NCBI GenBank assembly: GCA_903864275.1
Contig: CAIPFE010000060.1
Coordinates: forward strand, 222,275-286,274
Direction of reading: 5' to 3'
Length of the DNA: 64,000 nt
From: an uncultured Mucilaginibacter sp.
Lineage (GTDB): Bacteria; Bacteroidota; Bacteroidia; Sphingobacteriales; Sphingobacteriaceae
A program made the position numbers and the translations under genes. How positions within the stretch are numbered: position 1 is the stretch's first letter; every line of letters starts with the position of its first letter. The notes beneath the pieces were generated by a model, which did no database searches, was not told where the DNA came from, and worked only from the letters and a program-made list of their open reading frames with translations. Shown piece after piece: positions 52,300 to 61,617 of this stretch.

Positions 52300-53565
52300 T
52301 TATTTTTTATAGGTGATCTTATAAATTGTTCCTTTGTTATCATCGGTTACATATAAAGAACCGTCAGGGTCTTGTGCGAGCCCGCATGGGCGATGAACAG
52401 CATGTCCGGATGCTTTTTGCTGTTCTGTTCCGGCAAAGCCATCGGCAAAAACTTCCCATTTACCTTCTGGTTTACCATCTTTAAAAGGTTGAAATACGAC
52501 GCAATAACCAGCCTGCGGTTCGGGCGCCCTGTTCCACGAGCCGTGGAAAGCGATGAACGCGCCATTTTTATATTTTTCGGGGAATTGGCTGCCGGTATAA
52601 AATAATAAGCCATCCGGCGCGTAATGGCCCGGGTAGGCCGCCACCGGGTTAATGTATTTACTGTCAGCCGGTTTTTTGCCGTCGCCGCCGTATTCAGGAC
52701 CGAGCATGTTTTTATGTTGTATCCAGTCGTAATAAACGTATGGCCAGCCGGCGTTATCACCGTTTTTCAGGGCGAACATGCATTCCGCAGGTAATTCGGC
52801 CGATTGATGTACGGTATATAGTTTCGGAAAAAGATCATGCAGCTCGTCGCGGCCATGCTGCATTACAAAAAGCTGGTTGTCCTGCTGGTTCCATGCCAAT
52901 CCAACCACATTCCTTAAACCGGTCGCATACCGGGTGCCGTCAGCATAATGCTGCTCTGGTTTATCAGCTTTAAACTGCCAGATACCGCCTGCCGAGTCCA
53001 AAATAGGGCAGCCTGTTTTATTGGGATCAAATTCGCTGCAAATATTTGAATAGGCTCCAATGTTTACATACAGGTTCCCGTCGTTATCCAAAACGATAGC
53101 TTTTGGCGCATGTGTTCTTCTGTCCAATAAACCCGTAACAATTCTCTCCGGCTTATCCTGGTTGATGACCTGGTTTTGGTCGTCCAGCTTATACCGGTAA
53201 ACTTCCCTGCTGTTGGAGGCATACAAATAGCCATTTTTAATGGCAATGCCCGTCCCGCCAAAATTGGCAAAGCTCGATTTTAAAGTCGCTTTATCTCCAT
53301 CAACGTGGAACACCAATATACCTTTGCCATTTTTTGTCCCGGCAAGATGTACGTAAATATCACCCTGCGGGGTTGCAACAAGGTGCCTGGCACTGCCCAA
53401 ATTATCAGCAATAACGGCCGCCTGAAATCCCTCGGGAAGGGTAAGGCCCGCGCTGGCTGTTTCATAAGCTTTAACTGGTTTATCATTCTTTGCAAATTTG
53501 AATGATAAAAGCCCCGCTGTCGCAATCATAGACAGGCAAAAGGCAAAAAATACTTTTTTGTTCAT
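52300..53565 (-). CDS. PQQ-dependent sugar dehydrogenase-like propeller protein
   Basis: 421 residues from the ATG at 53565 (MNKKVFFAFCLSMIATAGLL); an open frame extends upstream by 11 codons but lacks a signal. The six-bladed propeller resembles glucose/sorbosone dehydrogenases (LPEGFQAAVIADNLGSARHL near the start, GLRNVVGLAWNQQDNQLFVM, GGDGKKPAD, HGSWNRAPEP, RPCGLAQDPDGSLYVTDDNK). Oxidises a sugar or alcohol in the periplasm, passing electrons to the cytochrome c encoded directly downstream. Substrate uncertain. Confidence 0.88.
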   Translation of the reverse strand: MNKKVFFAFCLSMIATAGLLSFKFAKNDKPVKAYETASAGLTLPEGFQAAVIADNLGSARHLVATPQGDIYVHLAGTKNGKGILVFHVDGDKATLKSSFANFGGTGIAIKNGYLYASNSREVYRYKLDDQNQVINQDKPERIVTGLLDRRTHAPKAIVLDNDGNLYVNIGAYSNICSEFDPNKTGCPILDSAGGIWQFKADKPEQHYADGTRYATGLRNVVGLAWNQQDNQLFVMQHGRDELHDLFPKLYTVHQSAELPAECMFALKNGDNAGWPYVYYDWIQHKNMLGPEYGGDGKKPADSKYINPVAAYPGHYAPDGLLFYTGSQFPEKYKNGAFIAFHGSWNRAPEPQAGYCVVFQPFKDGKPEGKWEVFADGFAGTEQQKASGHAVHRPCGLAQDPDGSLYVTDDNKGTIYKITYKK

Positions 53566-53598
53566 TATTGAAATGATATGGTTAAATAATAATTGCAA

Positions 53599-54594
53599 TT
53601 AAACGGCCAGTTCCAATTGCTCAAGGTGATCTGTGATTATCGCGATTTCCTCTTTACTTAAACTGCTATCAATGGCTTTGGCATTTTCAATGGCTTGCTC
53701 AGCATTCCGTGCGCCTACCAGGGTGATGGTAATGCCTGGTTGTTGTAAAGTCCACAGGATAACCAGTTGTCCCAGCGTTAAGTGTTTTTCGGCAGCGAGT
53801 GGTTTTAGCGAGTCAAGGAACTCATCTGTTCTTTTCAGATTTTCTTCTTTAAAAAATGAAACTTCCTTACGGTGATCACCGGGTGCAAAGGCATGCCCGG
53901 GCCGTATTTTGCCCGTTAAAAGCCCCCTTTCCAGTGGGCTGTAAGCTAAAATGGATTTATTGTTTTCCAGGCAGTAGGGAATTAGTTCGGATTCTATGCC
54001 CCGGTTGACCATACTGTAGGGCACCTGGTCGGAAGCAAGGGTGATATATTTTTCAGCTTCGGCCAGTTGTGCTGCATCATAATTGCAAACGCCTGCATAC
54101 CTAATTTTGCCCTGGTCTTTCAGGCGTGAAACAGCTTCCATGCTTTCTGCTATCGGGGTGGTAGACTCGGGCCAGTGTATCTGGTACAGGTCAATGTAGT
54201 CGGTTCCCAGGCGCCTTAAACTGTCTTCACATTCTTTAATGATGCTTTCTTTCCCTGCATACTTATAAATGTCAATATTTTCGCCGCTATTTTTTTTACT
54301 GCTAAATGCAAAGTCGCCTTTTTTCAGGTCCCAGCGCATGCCGTATTTGGTCAGTATCTGAACGCGGTCGCGTGGTATTCCCTTGATCGCTTCACCCACA
54401 ATTTCCTCGCTGGTACCCTGTCCATAAATAGGGGCAGTGTCAATAGAAGTTACACCCAGGGCATATGAAACCCTGATAGCGTTAATAGCATCTTTGCGCT
54501 CGGTACCGCCCCACATCCAGCCGCCGGCGGCCCATGCCCCAAAAGTGACTTCGGAAAGTAATAGATCTGTATTTTCTAATTTTCGGTATTTCAT
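53599..54594 (-). CDS. Aldo/keto reductase
   Basis: 331-residue NAD(P)H-dependent oxidoreductase with an (alpha/beta)8 barrel. The tetrad is visible: Asp and Tyr in SIDTAPIYGQG (about 51-57), Lys in QILTKYGM (about 83) and His in LYQIHWP (about 138). Nucleotide-binding elements lie in LAYSPLERGLLTG and LVGARNAEQ. It opens the minus-strand operon with the PQQ-dehydrogenase-like and cytochrome c genes (33 bases gap), and is divergent from the HxlR gene, its likely regulator. Confidence 0.93.
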   Translation of the reverse strand: MKYRKLENTDLLLSEVTFGAWAAGGWMWGGTERKDAINAIRVSYALGVTSIDTAPIYGQGTSEEIVGEAIKGIPRDRVQILTKYGMRWDLKKGDFAFSSKKNSGENIDIYKYAGKESIIKECEDSLRRLGTDYIDLYQIHWPESTTPIAESMEAVSRLKDQGKIRYAGVCNYDAAQLAEAEKYITLASDQVPYSMVNRGIESELIPYCLENNKSILAYSPLERGLLTGKIRPGHAFAPGDHRKEVSFFKEENLKRTDEFLDSLKPLAAEKHLTLGQLVILWTLQQPGITITLVGARNAEQAIENAKAIDSSLSKEEIAIITDHLEQLELAV

Positions 54595-54736
54595 GATTTG
54601 TTTAATTTTCGTTACATTCTTTGTTTATTGTACATCAATCATCAACTTTGTTAAGTTATGTTCCTTGAATAAAGCATTTACGGCCACAAAGGAACAAACT
54701 ATGATCGGGGCGGCCAATAGCTTAACCCTTAATTAG

Positions 54737-54754
54737 TAACTCATTAACAAGTTA
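54737..54754. promoter_or_regulatory. Possible HxlR operator
   Basis: TAACT-CATTAACA-AGTTA inverted repeat ending two bases before the HxlR start codon, in the divergent gap with the aldo/keto reductase operon. Short arms make it a weak candidate. Confidence 0.3.
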
Positions 54755-54756
54755 GT

Positions 54757-55128
54757 ATGTCAGAAAGAAAACTAAGTTCCACGAATTTTTATAACCAATC
54801 ATTCCTGGAAGAAAAATGCGCCCTTAACGAGCTTCTCTATTTGTTGAGTAAACGATGGATGACCGAAGTTCTTTTCAGCATTGAGGAAGGTAATTCACGT
54901 TTTAACAGCTTGAGGGAAGATCTGGAACACATCAGCGATCATATCCTGGCCGACCGGCTTAGGACCCTCGAGCAACATGAGCTGGTCCATAAAAGCTGTA
55001 TACCGGGTAACCCCCCCAGGACGGAATACACCTTAACAAATAAAGGCGAAGAATTAAGCGAAATTTTAGGCGGATTATGTGATTTTGCAGAAAGCAAAAT
55101 GCAGTTTGATCGCGCAATGGCGGTGTGA
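54757..55128 (+). CDS. HxlR-family transcriptional regulator
   Basis: 123-residue winged-helix repressor/activator. Typical elements: CALNELLYLLSKRWMTEVLF, FNSLREDLEHISDHILADRL and PPRTEYTLTNKGEELSEIL. A Cys at about 22 is in the usual redox-sensing position of some HxlR members. It is divergent from the aldo/keto reductase operon and probably regulates it. Confidence 0.92.
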   Translation: MSERKLSSTNFYNQSFLEEKCALNELLYLLSKRWMTEVLFSIEEGNSRFNSLREDLEHISDHILADRLRTLEQHELVHKSCIPGNPPRTEYTLTNKGEELSEILGGLCDFAESKMQFDRAMAV

Positions 55129-55253
55129 CTTTTATTATTATACACAGGCTCAAAGTTCCGTGCATGCAGCTAACTGATTTATTAGTGGCCCCACTTTTAT
55201 TTTTTAAGCAGCATTAGCCTAATTTTGTGGTGAACAATAAATAAAATAGTGCC

Positions 55254-56045
55254 ATGAAGTTATACCGCCCATCCGGATTTATTTGCCTTTGTATTTCGAT
55301 CATTTTAATCTCTACTATAAAAACTAAGGCCAATGCGCCAGCAAGGGATTATTACCAGCTTAAAATCTACCATTATAAAACCCAGGGCCAGGAAGACAGG
55401 CTCGACCAATATTTACAACAAGCCTACGTACCGGCTATTCACCGTGCCGGTATTAAATATGTTGGTGTATTTAAGCCGGTTACACAACAGGATAGCGACC
55501 GGAAAATATATGTTTTTACCCCTTTTTCCTCATTAGACAAGTTAGCAGGAGTTGAGCAACTGCTGCAGGCTGATGCAAAATATTTGGCTGATGGCAAAGA
55601 TTACATCGATGCCGATTACAAAAATGCCCCTTATAACCGTATAGAATCCATTATACTGGAGGCCTTCCCGGGGATGCCGTCTACGGCAGTTCCAAACCTC
55701 ACGGCAGCCAAAGCAGATAGGGTTTATGAATTGCGCAGTTACGAAAGCGCCACGGAAAAATATAACGTCAATAAAGTACGAATGTTTAATGTGGGCGATG
55801 AGATCGGGCTTTTTAAAAGATTGAACTTTAATGCTGTTTTTTACTCGGAAGTTATATCCGGCAGCCGCATGCCCAACCTGATGTACATGACCACCTTTAA
55901 CAGCAAAGCCGACAGAGATAAACATTGGGACGCATTCGGAAGCGACCCGCAGTGGAAAAGCCTCATTGCTAAAGACGAGTATAAAAACAACGTTATACAC
56001 GCAGATATGATATTTCTTCACCCAACTGAGTATTCGGATTTCTAA
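55254..56045 (+). CDS. NIPSNAP-family secreted protein
   Basis: 263 residues with an N-terminal signal (about 1-26). Two ferredoxin-like alpha/beta NIPSNAP repeats: DYYQLKIYHYKTQGQEDRLD (about 32-51) and VYELRSYESATEKYNVNKVR (about 158-177). Function in bacteria is unknown; the family is linked to small-molecule or aldehyde handling. Monocistronic, 125 bases after the HxlR gene. Confidence 0.9.
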   Translation: MKLYRPSGFICLCISIILISTIKTKANAPARDYYQLKIYHYKTQGQEDRLDQYLQQAYVPAIHRAGIKYVGVFKPVTQQDSDRKIYVFTPFSSLDKLAGVEQLLQADAKYLADGKDYIDADYKNAPYNRIESIILEAFPGMPSTAVPNLTAAKADRVYELRSYESATEKYNVNKVRMFNVGDEIGLFKRLNFNAVFYSEVISGSRMPNLMYMTTFNSKADRDKHWDAFGSDPQWKSLIAKDEYKNNVIHADMIFLHPTEYSDF

Positions 56046-56081
56046 AGGACGGGAAATATCTTGTTGAAATGGGATTATTGA

Positions 56082-56936
56082 TTAGTTGCTGTATTCGTTT
56101 GCCCTTAGCTCTTTACGATAGAAAGTTGGCCTGGTTTGGTTCCGGTTTTTAAAATAATTGGATAAGTGGCTTTCATCAGTAAAGCCAAACTCATCAGCTA
56201 TCTGTTTCATGCTCAACTGGCCTGCAGTTAATCTTTTTTCTATCAAAGCAGTCCGGTAATCATTAATATATTCTCTATAGCTCACACCAAAGTTTCTTTT
56301 AAAATAAGCGCTGAAATAATTGGAGGCAATATTAAAATGCCCGGCAATATATTTCACGTGTACCTTTTCGGGTTGGTAAATATGCTCATGGACAAAAGAA
56401 ATTAAAGATTCCGTATCGGGCCGGCCATTGTCAATACGCAGCGCCAGTTTGGCCATAGCTTCTTTAATCAACGCAAAAATTGATAGTATCTGGTAATATA
56501 CTAATGGTGATGTGGCCACATCCTTGCGGCAATTGTAAGCAACTATGTTTTCTATTGTTTTGCGAAGAATGGTTTTACATGGCTCATCCAGGGCCAGCCT
56601 CACTTCTTTCAGCTGTTTATTGCGCATAATGGTTTCAGGTTGTGTCCTTAAAAACAAATGAGGAGCCAAATGTTTCCTGCTGCCGAAATAACTGTCCGTG
56701 AACTTAATGATAACAAAACGTGTACATGTCCAAATCTTAAAATAATGTTCGTCATCCGGTGATATAACAAAGAGGTCACCGCTCCTATAAGGCAAATAGT
56801 TGTTGTTAAGCTGATGCATCCCTGCGCCTTTAACAATATAAACAAGTTCATAATAAGTCTGCCCATGTGCAGGCAGGTGAAACTCCATCTCTTCAAACTC
56901 ATTTATCACCAGAGGGTCAAATTGGGTCTTTTTCAT
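56082..56936 (-). CDS. AraC-family transcriptional regulator
   Basis: 284 residues: N-terminal cupin-like sensor (about 15-95; FHLPAHGQTYYELVYIVKGA) and C-terminal double HTH (about 185-278; VKYIAGHFNIASNYFSAYFK and MKQIADEFGFTDESHLSNYF). Soluble. It is divergent from the TolC-family gene 70 bases away and probably controlled it and its now-missing efflux partners. Confidence 0.93.
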   Translation of the reverse strand: MKKTQFDPLVINEFEEMEFHLPAHGQTYYELVYIVKGAGMHQLNNNYLPYRSGDLFVISPDDEHYFKIWTCTRFVIIKFTDSYFGSRKHLAPHLFLRTQPETIMRNKQLKEVRLALDEPCKTILRKTIENIVAYNCRKDVATSPLVYYQILSIFALIKEAMAKLALRIDNGRPDTESLISFVHEHIYQPEKVHVKYIAGHFNIASNYFSAYFKRNFGVSYREYINDYRTALIEKRLTAGQLSMKQIADEFGFTDESHLSNYFKNRNQTRPTFYRKELRANEYSN

Positions 56937-57006
56937 ATCTCAAATTTACAAGTATATGTTGTAAATATACAAATGAACACCTCCGGTTTTACGTCACCTT
57001 TGCGTA

Positions 57007-58353
57007 ATGAAATCGACGGGAACATCAAGTATTCAGATTGTTACAGCATTATTGATCTTTTCAGCGTCAATGCCCGGATCATCAAAAGCACAGAGTGTGC
57101 TTACCCTGCCGGAAGCTGTGCAAACAGCCGTACAGAATTATGGAACCATTAAGGCAAAACTTAATTATGCCAAGGCATCGGCTACGGAAGTTACTGAAAC
57201 AAAGCGCGAATACCTGCCCAACCTCAATTTTGGCGCAGAACAGGTGTTTGGTACGGCTAACGAAAATTATGGCCCCATGTATCCTCTACAAGGGGCGGTA
57301 TCTTCTGCAGGGCCGGTAACAGCTAATCAGAACCCGAACGCGGCTTTTGGATCACTTTACCTTAGTAATATTAATTGGGATTTTTTTGCCTTTGGCCGGG
57401 CTATTGAAAAAGTAAAAACAGCAGAGGCTACTGCGTCACGTGATACAAAGGACTGGCAACAGGAAATATTTCAGCAACAGGTAAAAGTAACTGCAACTTA
57501 TCTCAACCTGCTGGCTGCACAGCGGCTTATAGAATCGTGGCGAAAAAACTTTTATCGTACAGACACATTGAGAGACGTAGTAGTAACAAGGGCTAAGCAT
57601 GGTTTGAACCCGGGGGTTGATTCGGCACAGGCGAATGCAGAGGTAGCCAACGCAAAGATATCGCTTATCAATGCCATTGATTTTGAGCAGGAACAAAGTA
57701 ACTTACTGGCACAGCTAATGGGGGTTCCGTCTCAGAGCTTTACGCTGGATACCGTTTTTGTTTCGAAAGTTCCGGCTGAATTGTCAGACACTTCCATATT
57801 CCAATTGGAAAATCACCCGGTACTGCAGTGGTATAAAAGTCGTATTACACTAAGCACTGAGCTGGAAAAATACGAACGAACATATAGTTACCCTACATTC
57901 TCCCTGTTTGGTGTTGCGCAAACCCGCGGTTCGGGTTTTGGGAGCGGTTATGCCCAAAATCCTCATGATTATTCAACCGGGTATTGGAATGGCGCCGAGC
58001 CAACCACCGGTAATTACCTTGCCGGCATTAGCGTAACATGGAATTTCACGCAAACTTTACGTGTTTCACAGCAAACAAAAGCACAGAAATTCGTCACCGA
58101 GGGCTTGCAGGATGAATATTCGCTGGCTGATCAGCAGCTTACGGCACAATGGGAGCTTTCCAAAACAAAGATCACAAATGCGCTCGACAATTATTTCCTT
58201 GCGCCGGTACAGGTTAAGGCAGCCGCCCAGGCTTATTTGCAAAAAGTGACTTTATACAAGCATGGGCTAACAAACCTGGTTGATGTTACACAGGCTGCAT
58301 ATGTGCTGACAATGATGAATACCTTGTCGACACATTTGCAGGTGCTTTGTTAA
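57007..58353 (+). pseudogene. TolC-family outer membrane efflux protein, 3'-truncated
   Basis: Signal peptide (about 1-29), then the alpha-helical/beta-barrel TolC fold with VLTLPEAVQTAVQNYGTIKA at the start and the second repeat near ENHPVLQWYKSRITLSTELE. It ends normally up to YKHGLTNLVDVTQAAYVL (about residue 434); the following 14 residues are out of frame foreign sequence and the usual 40-50 C-terminal residues are absent. From 58,311 another frame begins the ImmA-like remnant. So the gene was cut by the arrival of the downstream cassette. A membrane-fusion or RND partner is not visible. Confidence 0.8.
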
Positions 58354-58838
58354 TGCCCATGGCAGGTATTGAAGCTGCATTTGAGAAAAGAAAGTGGAAC
58401 CTACGAGATGCGTCGCCTATCCAATATTTTACTATTTCATCAATATTTGGAACCGGCTACACTACACTCGTTACTCATTGCAGGGTAAATGGACTGATTA
58501 ACGAATTGAAATCCGCAGCGTTGCTTAAGTATTCGCCTGCAAAAATCTTGCAGCATCTTATTGGCCCGACAGACTACAAGCCTTATTTCAAAATTATTGA
58601 CGAAAATGCCGAGGTTTCCGTTGTTGATATTGAGACGGGTAGTTACATTTTTTTACCTGAACACACTATGATTGAAGGCGACCATTTACACAAACTAAAA
58701 AAAGTTGAAGTTGGTGAAGCTTTCGTAGCAGAAAAACCAGGCATTATACGAGCGGTAGCCAGCTCTAAAGGTTATTTTATAAGGATTCAAAATGCTGGCT
58801 ATAATGGCTTGGCCGAATACCGTCATTTAGAAGATTAG
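58311..58838 (+). pseudogene. ImmA/IrrE-type metallopeptidase, 5'-truncated
   Basis: Reading from 58311 gives NDEYLVDTFAGALLMPMAGI, the part of ImmA/IrrE-type proteins that follows the HExxH helix (usually E..AxxFAxxLLMP). About 175 residues of the C-terminal half follow. The HExxH motif and any HTH domain are missing because the sequence switches to TolC. An ATG at 58347 opens the same frame, so a short product of 163 residues could be made. ImmA-like proteases often regulate mobile or defence genes; here it probably regulated the cassette that begins 12 bases after its stop. Confidence 0.7.
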
Positions 58839-58850
58839 TATAAACAAATC

Positions 58851-59633
58851 ATGAGTAATACTCCCATAGTAATAGAAGATAATAATTTATCTAATGCCTG
58901 GCATCAGATATTAAAGTTGCTGGTTAAAAGCAGAAATGGCGAAATAAGCCCATTAGTTTTAACTTTGACAGGGTTTGATGAAGTGGACGATATTAAAGGT
59001 ATACTTGGGTCAAACCTTAAAGAAAAAAACGGAAGTCCGGATCGTAAAAAAAGGATGCCTGATATTCAAACTGTGGCGGAAACAATTTTCCCACAATCGT
59101 TATACGAGTATGCGGGCTATGATAGAGCTAAACTATACTCAATATATAAAAAAAATCTCCCAAGAATCAAAAAGCTTGACACGTCGAATAGGAACGGAAC
59201 TTATTTTTCACGCTTAATCGCTTTTGGTGAAGGAGATAGGGCGAAAAATCAATTAGAAATAATAATTTCAGCTTTAAACGAAGAAAAATCACCCCGCAGA
59301 TCAAAGTTGCAGGCAGCAATTTTTGACCCTTTTATTGATCATACCAATAGTGCCATGCAGGGTTTTCCCTGTCTTCAGCATGTGACTTTTTTTAAAACCA
59401 AGGATGGCGGCTTGATATTGAATAGCTTTTACGCTATACAATTTTTTTATAAACGGTCCTACGGGAACTGGTTAGGGTTGATCAATCTCGGAAAATTTGT
59501 GGCAAAAGAATCCGGCTTAAGGTTTGAACGGTTTAATTGCTTCATAGGAGCCGAGGCATTGGAGAGTCAAAATATTAGTAAAACAGACGCAAAAAAATTG
59601 TTGGAAAAGATAGATGCAGAAATTTCAGTATAA
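58851..59633 (+). CDS. Thymidylate-synthase-like protein (divergent)
   Basis: 260 residues, cytosolic. Matches to the ThyA fold appear in order: a dimer-interface arginine pair in EEKSPRRSKLQ (about 149-150), the catalytic Cys in GFPCLQHVTF (Cys174) and the substrate-binding QFFYKRSYGNWLGLINLGKF (199-215), where the RS of QRSxD is kept (202-203) but the Asp is replaced by Gly. Such divergence occurs in (hydroxymethyl)ating members such as dUMP/CMP hydroxymethylases. It probably transfers a one-carbon unit to a pyrimidine nucleotide. First gene of the nucleotide cassette, 12 bases after the ImmA remnant. Confidence 0.8.
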   Translation: MSNTPIVIEDNNLSNAWHQILKLLVKSRNGEISPLVLTLTGFDEVDDIKGILGSNLKEKNGSPDRKKRMPDIQTVAETIFPQSLYEYAGYDRAKLYSIYKKNLPRIKKLDTSNRNGTYFSRLIAFGEGDRAKNQLEIIISALNEEKSPRRSKLQAAIFDPFIDHTNSAMQGFPCLQHVTFFKTKDGGLILNSFYAIQFFYKRSYGNWLGLINLGKFVAKESGLRFERFNCFIGAEALESQNISKTDAKKLLEKIDAEISV

Positions 59634-59684
59634 ATCTAACTTTGCCGACTTCAAAAATCACAAAGTTATCAGGAGAAAATTATT

Positions 59685-60755
59685 TTGAGAAATAAGGAAT
59701 CTAATATTATTAAATCGAACCTAGTTATTCATATTCCGCTATCGCCAGCTAAAACAACAGAAGTTTACGATAGCTATTGGAAGTTTGCGGCGTTAAGGCA
59801 GGATGTTTTTTTTAATCGTGTGGAAAGACACCCATATCCATGGTCAACAGACTCTATTCTAAATAAATATAAATTCACAAACGCATATCGTGCTGCTGAT
59901 CGGGTAAGCCAGTATTTGATAAAAAATGTAATTTATAACAAAGACCTGCCCGATTCACCGAAAGAGATTTTATTTAGAATTTTGCTTTTTAAACTATTCA
60001 ATAAAATAGAGACATGGGAATTGCTTGCAAAAAACTTTGGGCCTTTAATCTATAAGGATTATAGTTTTCAACATTTTGACAGGGTATTACATCAAGTGAT
60101 CAGCAGTGGCCGCAGGATATATTCTGCCGCGTATATAATGCCATCAGGGAGATCCTACTTTGGGTTTGAGAGAAAGCACAGCAACCATCTGAAACTTATT
60201 GAATTAATATTAGATAGGGAAACGGATGAAAGATTGACGGAAGCGAAAACTATGCAACGGGCATTTGAGATTTTAAAAGAATTTCCTGGTTTTGGTGATT
60301 TCTTAGCATATCAGCTACTCATTGATATAAACTATTCACCCCTTCTTGATTTTTCAGAATCGGAGTTTGTTGTTCCTGGCCCCGGTGCAAAAGGTGGTAT
60401 TAGTAAATGTTTTGAACATACGGGAGGGCTTAATAACGTAGAAATCATCAAATTGGTGACGGATCGGCAAGAAAAGGAATTTGAGCGGCTTGGACTTTCT
60501 TTCAAAAGTCTATGGGGACGCCCTTTGCAACTTATAGATTGCCAAAATCTGTTTTGTGAGGTCGACAAATATGCCAGAGTCAAACATCCGGACATAAAAG
60601 GCAATAGTGATAGGGTTAAGATAAAACAAATGTTTAAACCCAATAACTCAAGTATTGAATTTTGGTTTCCCCCTAAATGGAATATTAATGACAAGATAAC
60701 TCAGTTTCAAGATGTTGAAAACTTGGAAGCTATAAACAACAACAAAAAAACTTAA
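59685..60755 (+). CDS. 5-hmdU kinase/thymine-pyrophosphorylase-type helical protein
   Basis: 356 residues. The start is a TTG at 59685, preceded by AGGAG at the right distance (59671); no ATG fits. It carries the family pattern of the alpha-glutamyl/putrescinyl-thymine pyrophosphorylase and 5-hmdU-DNA-kinase helical domain: FTNAYRAADR (64-73), FNKIETWELL (105-114), the helix-hairpin-helix-like FPGFGDFLAYQLLIDINY (200-217), the glycine loop PGPGAKGG (231-238) and IDCQNLFCEVDKYAR (284-298). Phage homologues phosphorylate or substitute 5-hydroxymethyl-uracil in DNA. The substrate of this chromosomal version is unknown. Confidence 0.75.
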   Translation: MRNKESNIIKSNLVIHIPLSPAKTTEVYDSYWKFAALRQDVFFNRVERHPYPWSTDSILNKYKFTNAYRAADRVSQYLIKNVIYNKDLPDSPKEILFRILLFKLFNKIETWELLAKNFGPLIYKDYSFQHFDRVLHQVISSGRRIYSAAYIMPSGRSYFGFERKHSNHLKLIELILDRETDERLTEAKTMQRAFEILKEFPGFGDFLAYQLLIDINYSPLLDFSESEFVVPGPGAKGGISKCFEHTGGLNNVEIIKLVTDRQEKEFERLGLSFKSLWGRPLQLIDCQNLFCEVDKYARVKHPDIKGNSDRVKIKQMFKPNNSSIEFWFPPKWNINDKITQFQDVENLEAINNNKKT

Positions 60756-60825
60756 ATGCTTAATTTTGATTAGGCTTAATATGTACTAAACATAGTAATT
60801 AGAACAATAATTTATAACTTGATAA

Positions 60826-61617
60826 ATGTCATTCATAGGAAACGACAATCTTAAGGCTTTATTAGAAGATCATGACCCAAAGGTAATTGCTCCTTTTGAT
60901 CCTAAACGAATTAAAAATGGAGCCTATGAATTATCACTGGGCGGGGAGGTGTTTCTTACTGATTCACAAAAGAGATCAGTAAAACATTTATTGAATAATG
61001 AAATGATAGAAATTAGGCCTGGTCAATTTGCACTATTATTAACTAAAGAATATGTAAAAATCCCTAATGATAAGATTGCTTTTATCTCGATAAAGGCAGG
61101 TATTAAGTTTGAAGGATTAATAAATGTATCTGGATTTCATGTTGACCCGGGATTTGAGGGAAACTTATTATTTTCTGTGTATAATGCAGGTCCTTCAAAT
61201 ATTAGACTTAGCAATGGAACCGCCTATTTTCCGATATGGTTTGCTGAGATAGACCAAAAGCACCAAGACTATAAAGGGGCACATGAAAAACAAAAGAGAA
61301 TTCCTGACGACCCAGTCAAAGCATTAAGTCAGGGAGAATTGGCGTCACCAAATGTGTTAAGCAAGAGAATTGAGGACAATAGGAACCTCATAGTCAGAAT
61401 TGAATGGATTGGCGGATTGATTTTTGCTGCAATGGTTGGATTGCTTGTCAAGATGTCGACGGATTCCAGTAAACTAAAAGATGCCGTTGATTATGGTTAC
61501 AGAAAAAAAGCGACAGAAATGATTGCTGATTCGGCTTTGAAGAATATGAAAGATAGTGTCACAATGCTGAATAAGAAGGTTGATAGTCTAACGTTTTTAA
61601 TGAAGAGCAAAAAATGA
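60826..61617 (+). CDS. Membrane-anchored dCTP-deaminase/dUTPase-like protein
   Basis: 263 residues. Residues 1-145 form a Dcd/dUTPase-type jelly-roll-like fold: KNGAYELSLG (30-39), SIKAGIKFEG (88-97) and FHVDPGFEGNLLFSVYNAGP (104-123). In true dCTP deaminase the catalytic Glu precedes the FYN motif; here that position is Ser117, while the dUTPase-type Asp (VD, 107) remains. It could be a dUTPase-like hydrolase or a binding scaffold. A transmembrane helix (about 193-209, IEWIGGLIFAAMVGLLVK) and a C-terminal coiled coil follow. Its stop overlaps the next start codon (ATGA). Confidence 0.78.
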   Translation: MSFIGNDNLKALLEDHDPKVIAPFDPKRIKNGAYELSLGGEVFLTDSQKRSVKHLLNNEMIEIRPGQFALLLTKEYVKIPNDKIAFISIKAGIKFEGLINVSGFHVDPGFEGNLLFSVYNAGPSNIRLSNGTAYFPIWFAEIDQKHQDYKGAHEKQKRIPDDPVKALSQGELASPNVLSKRIEDNRNLIVRIEWIGGLIFAAMVGLLVKMSTDSSKLKDAVDYGYRKKATEMIADSALKNMKDSVTMLNKKVDSLTFLMKSKK

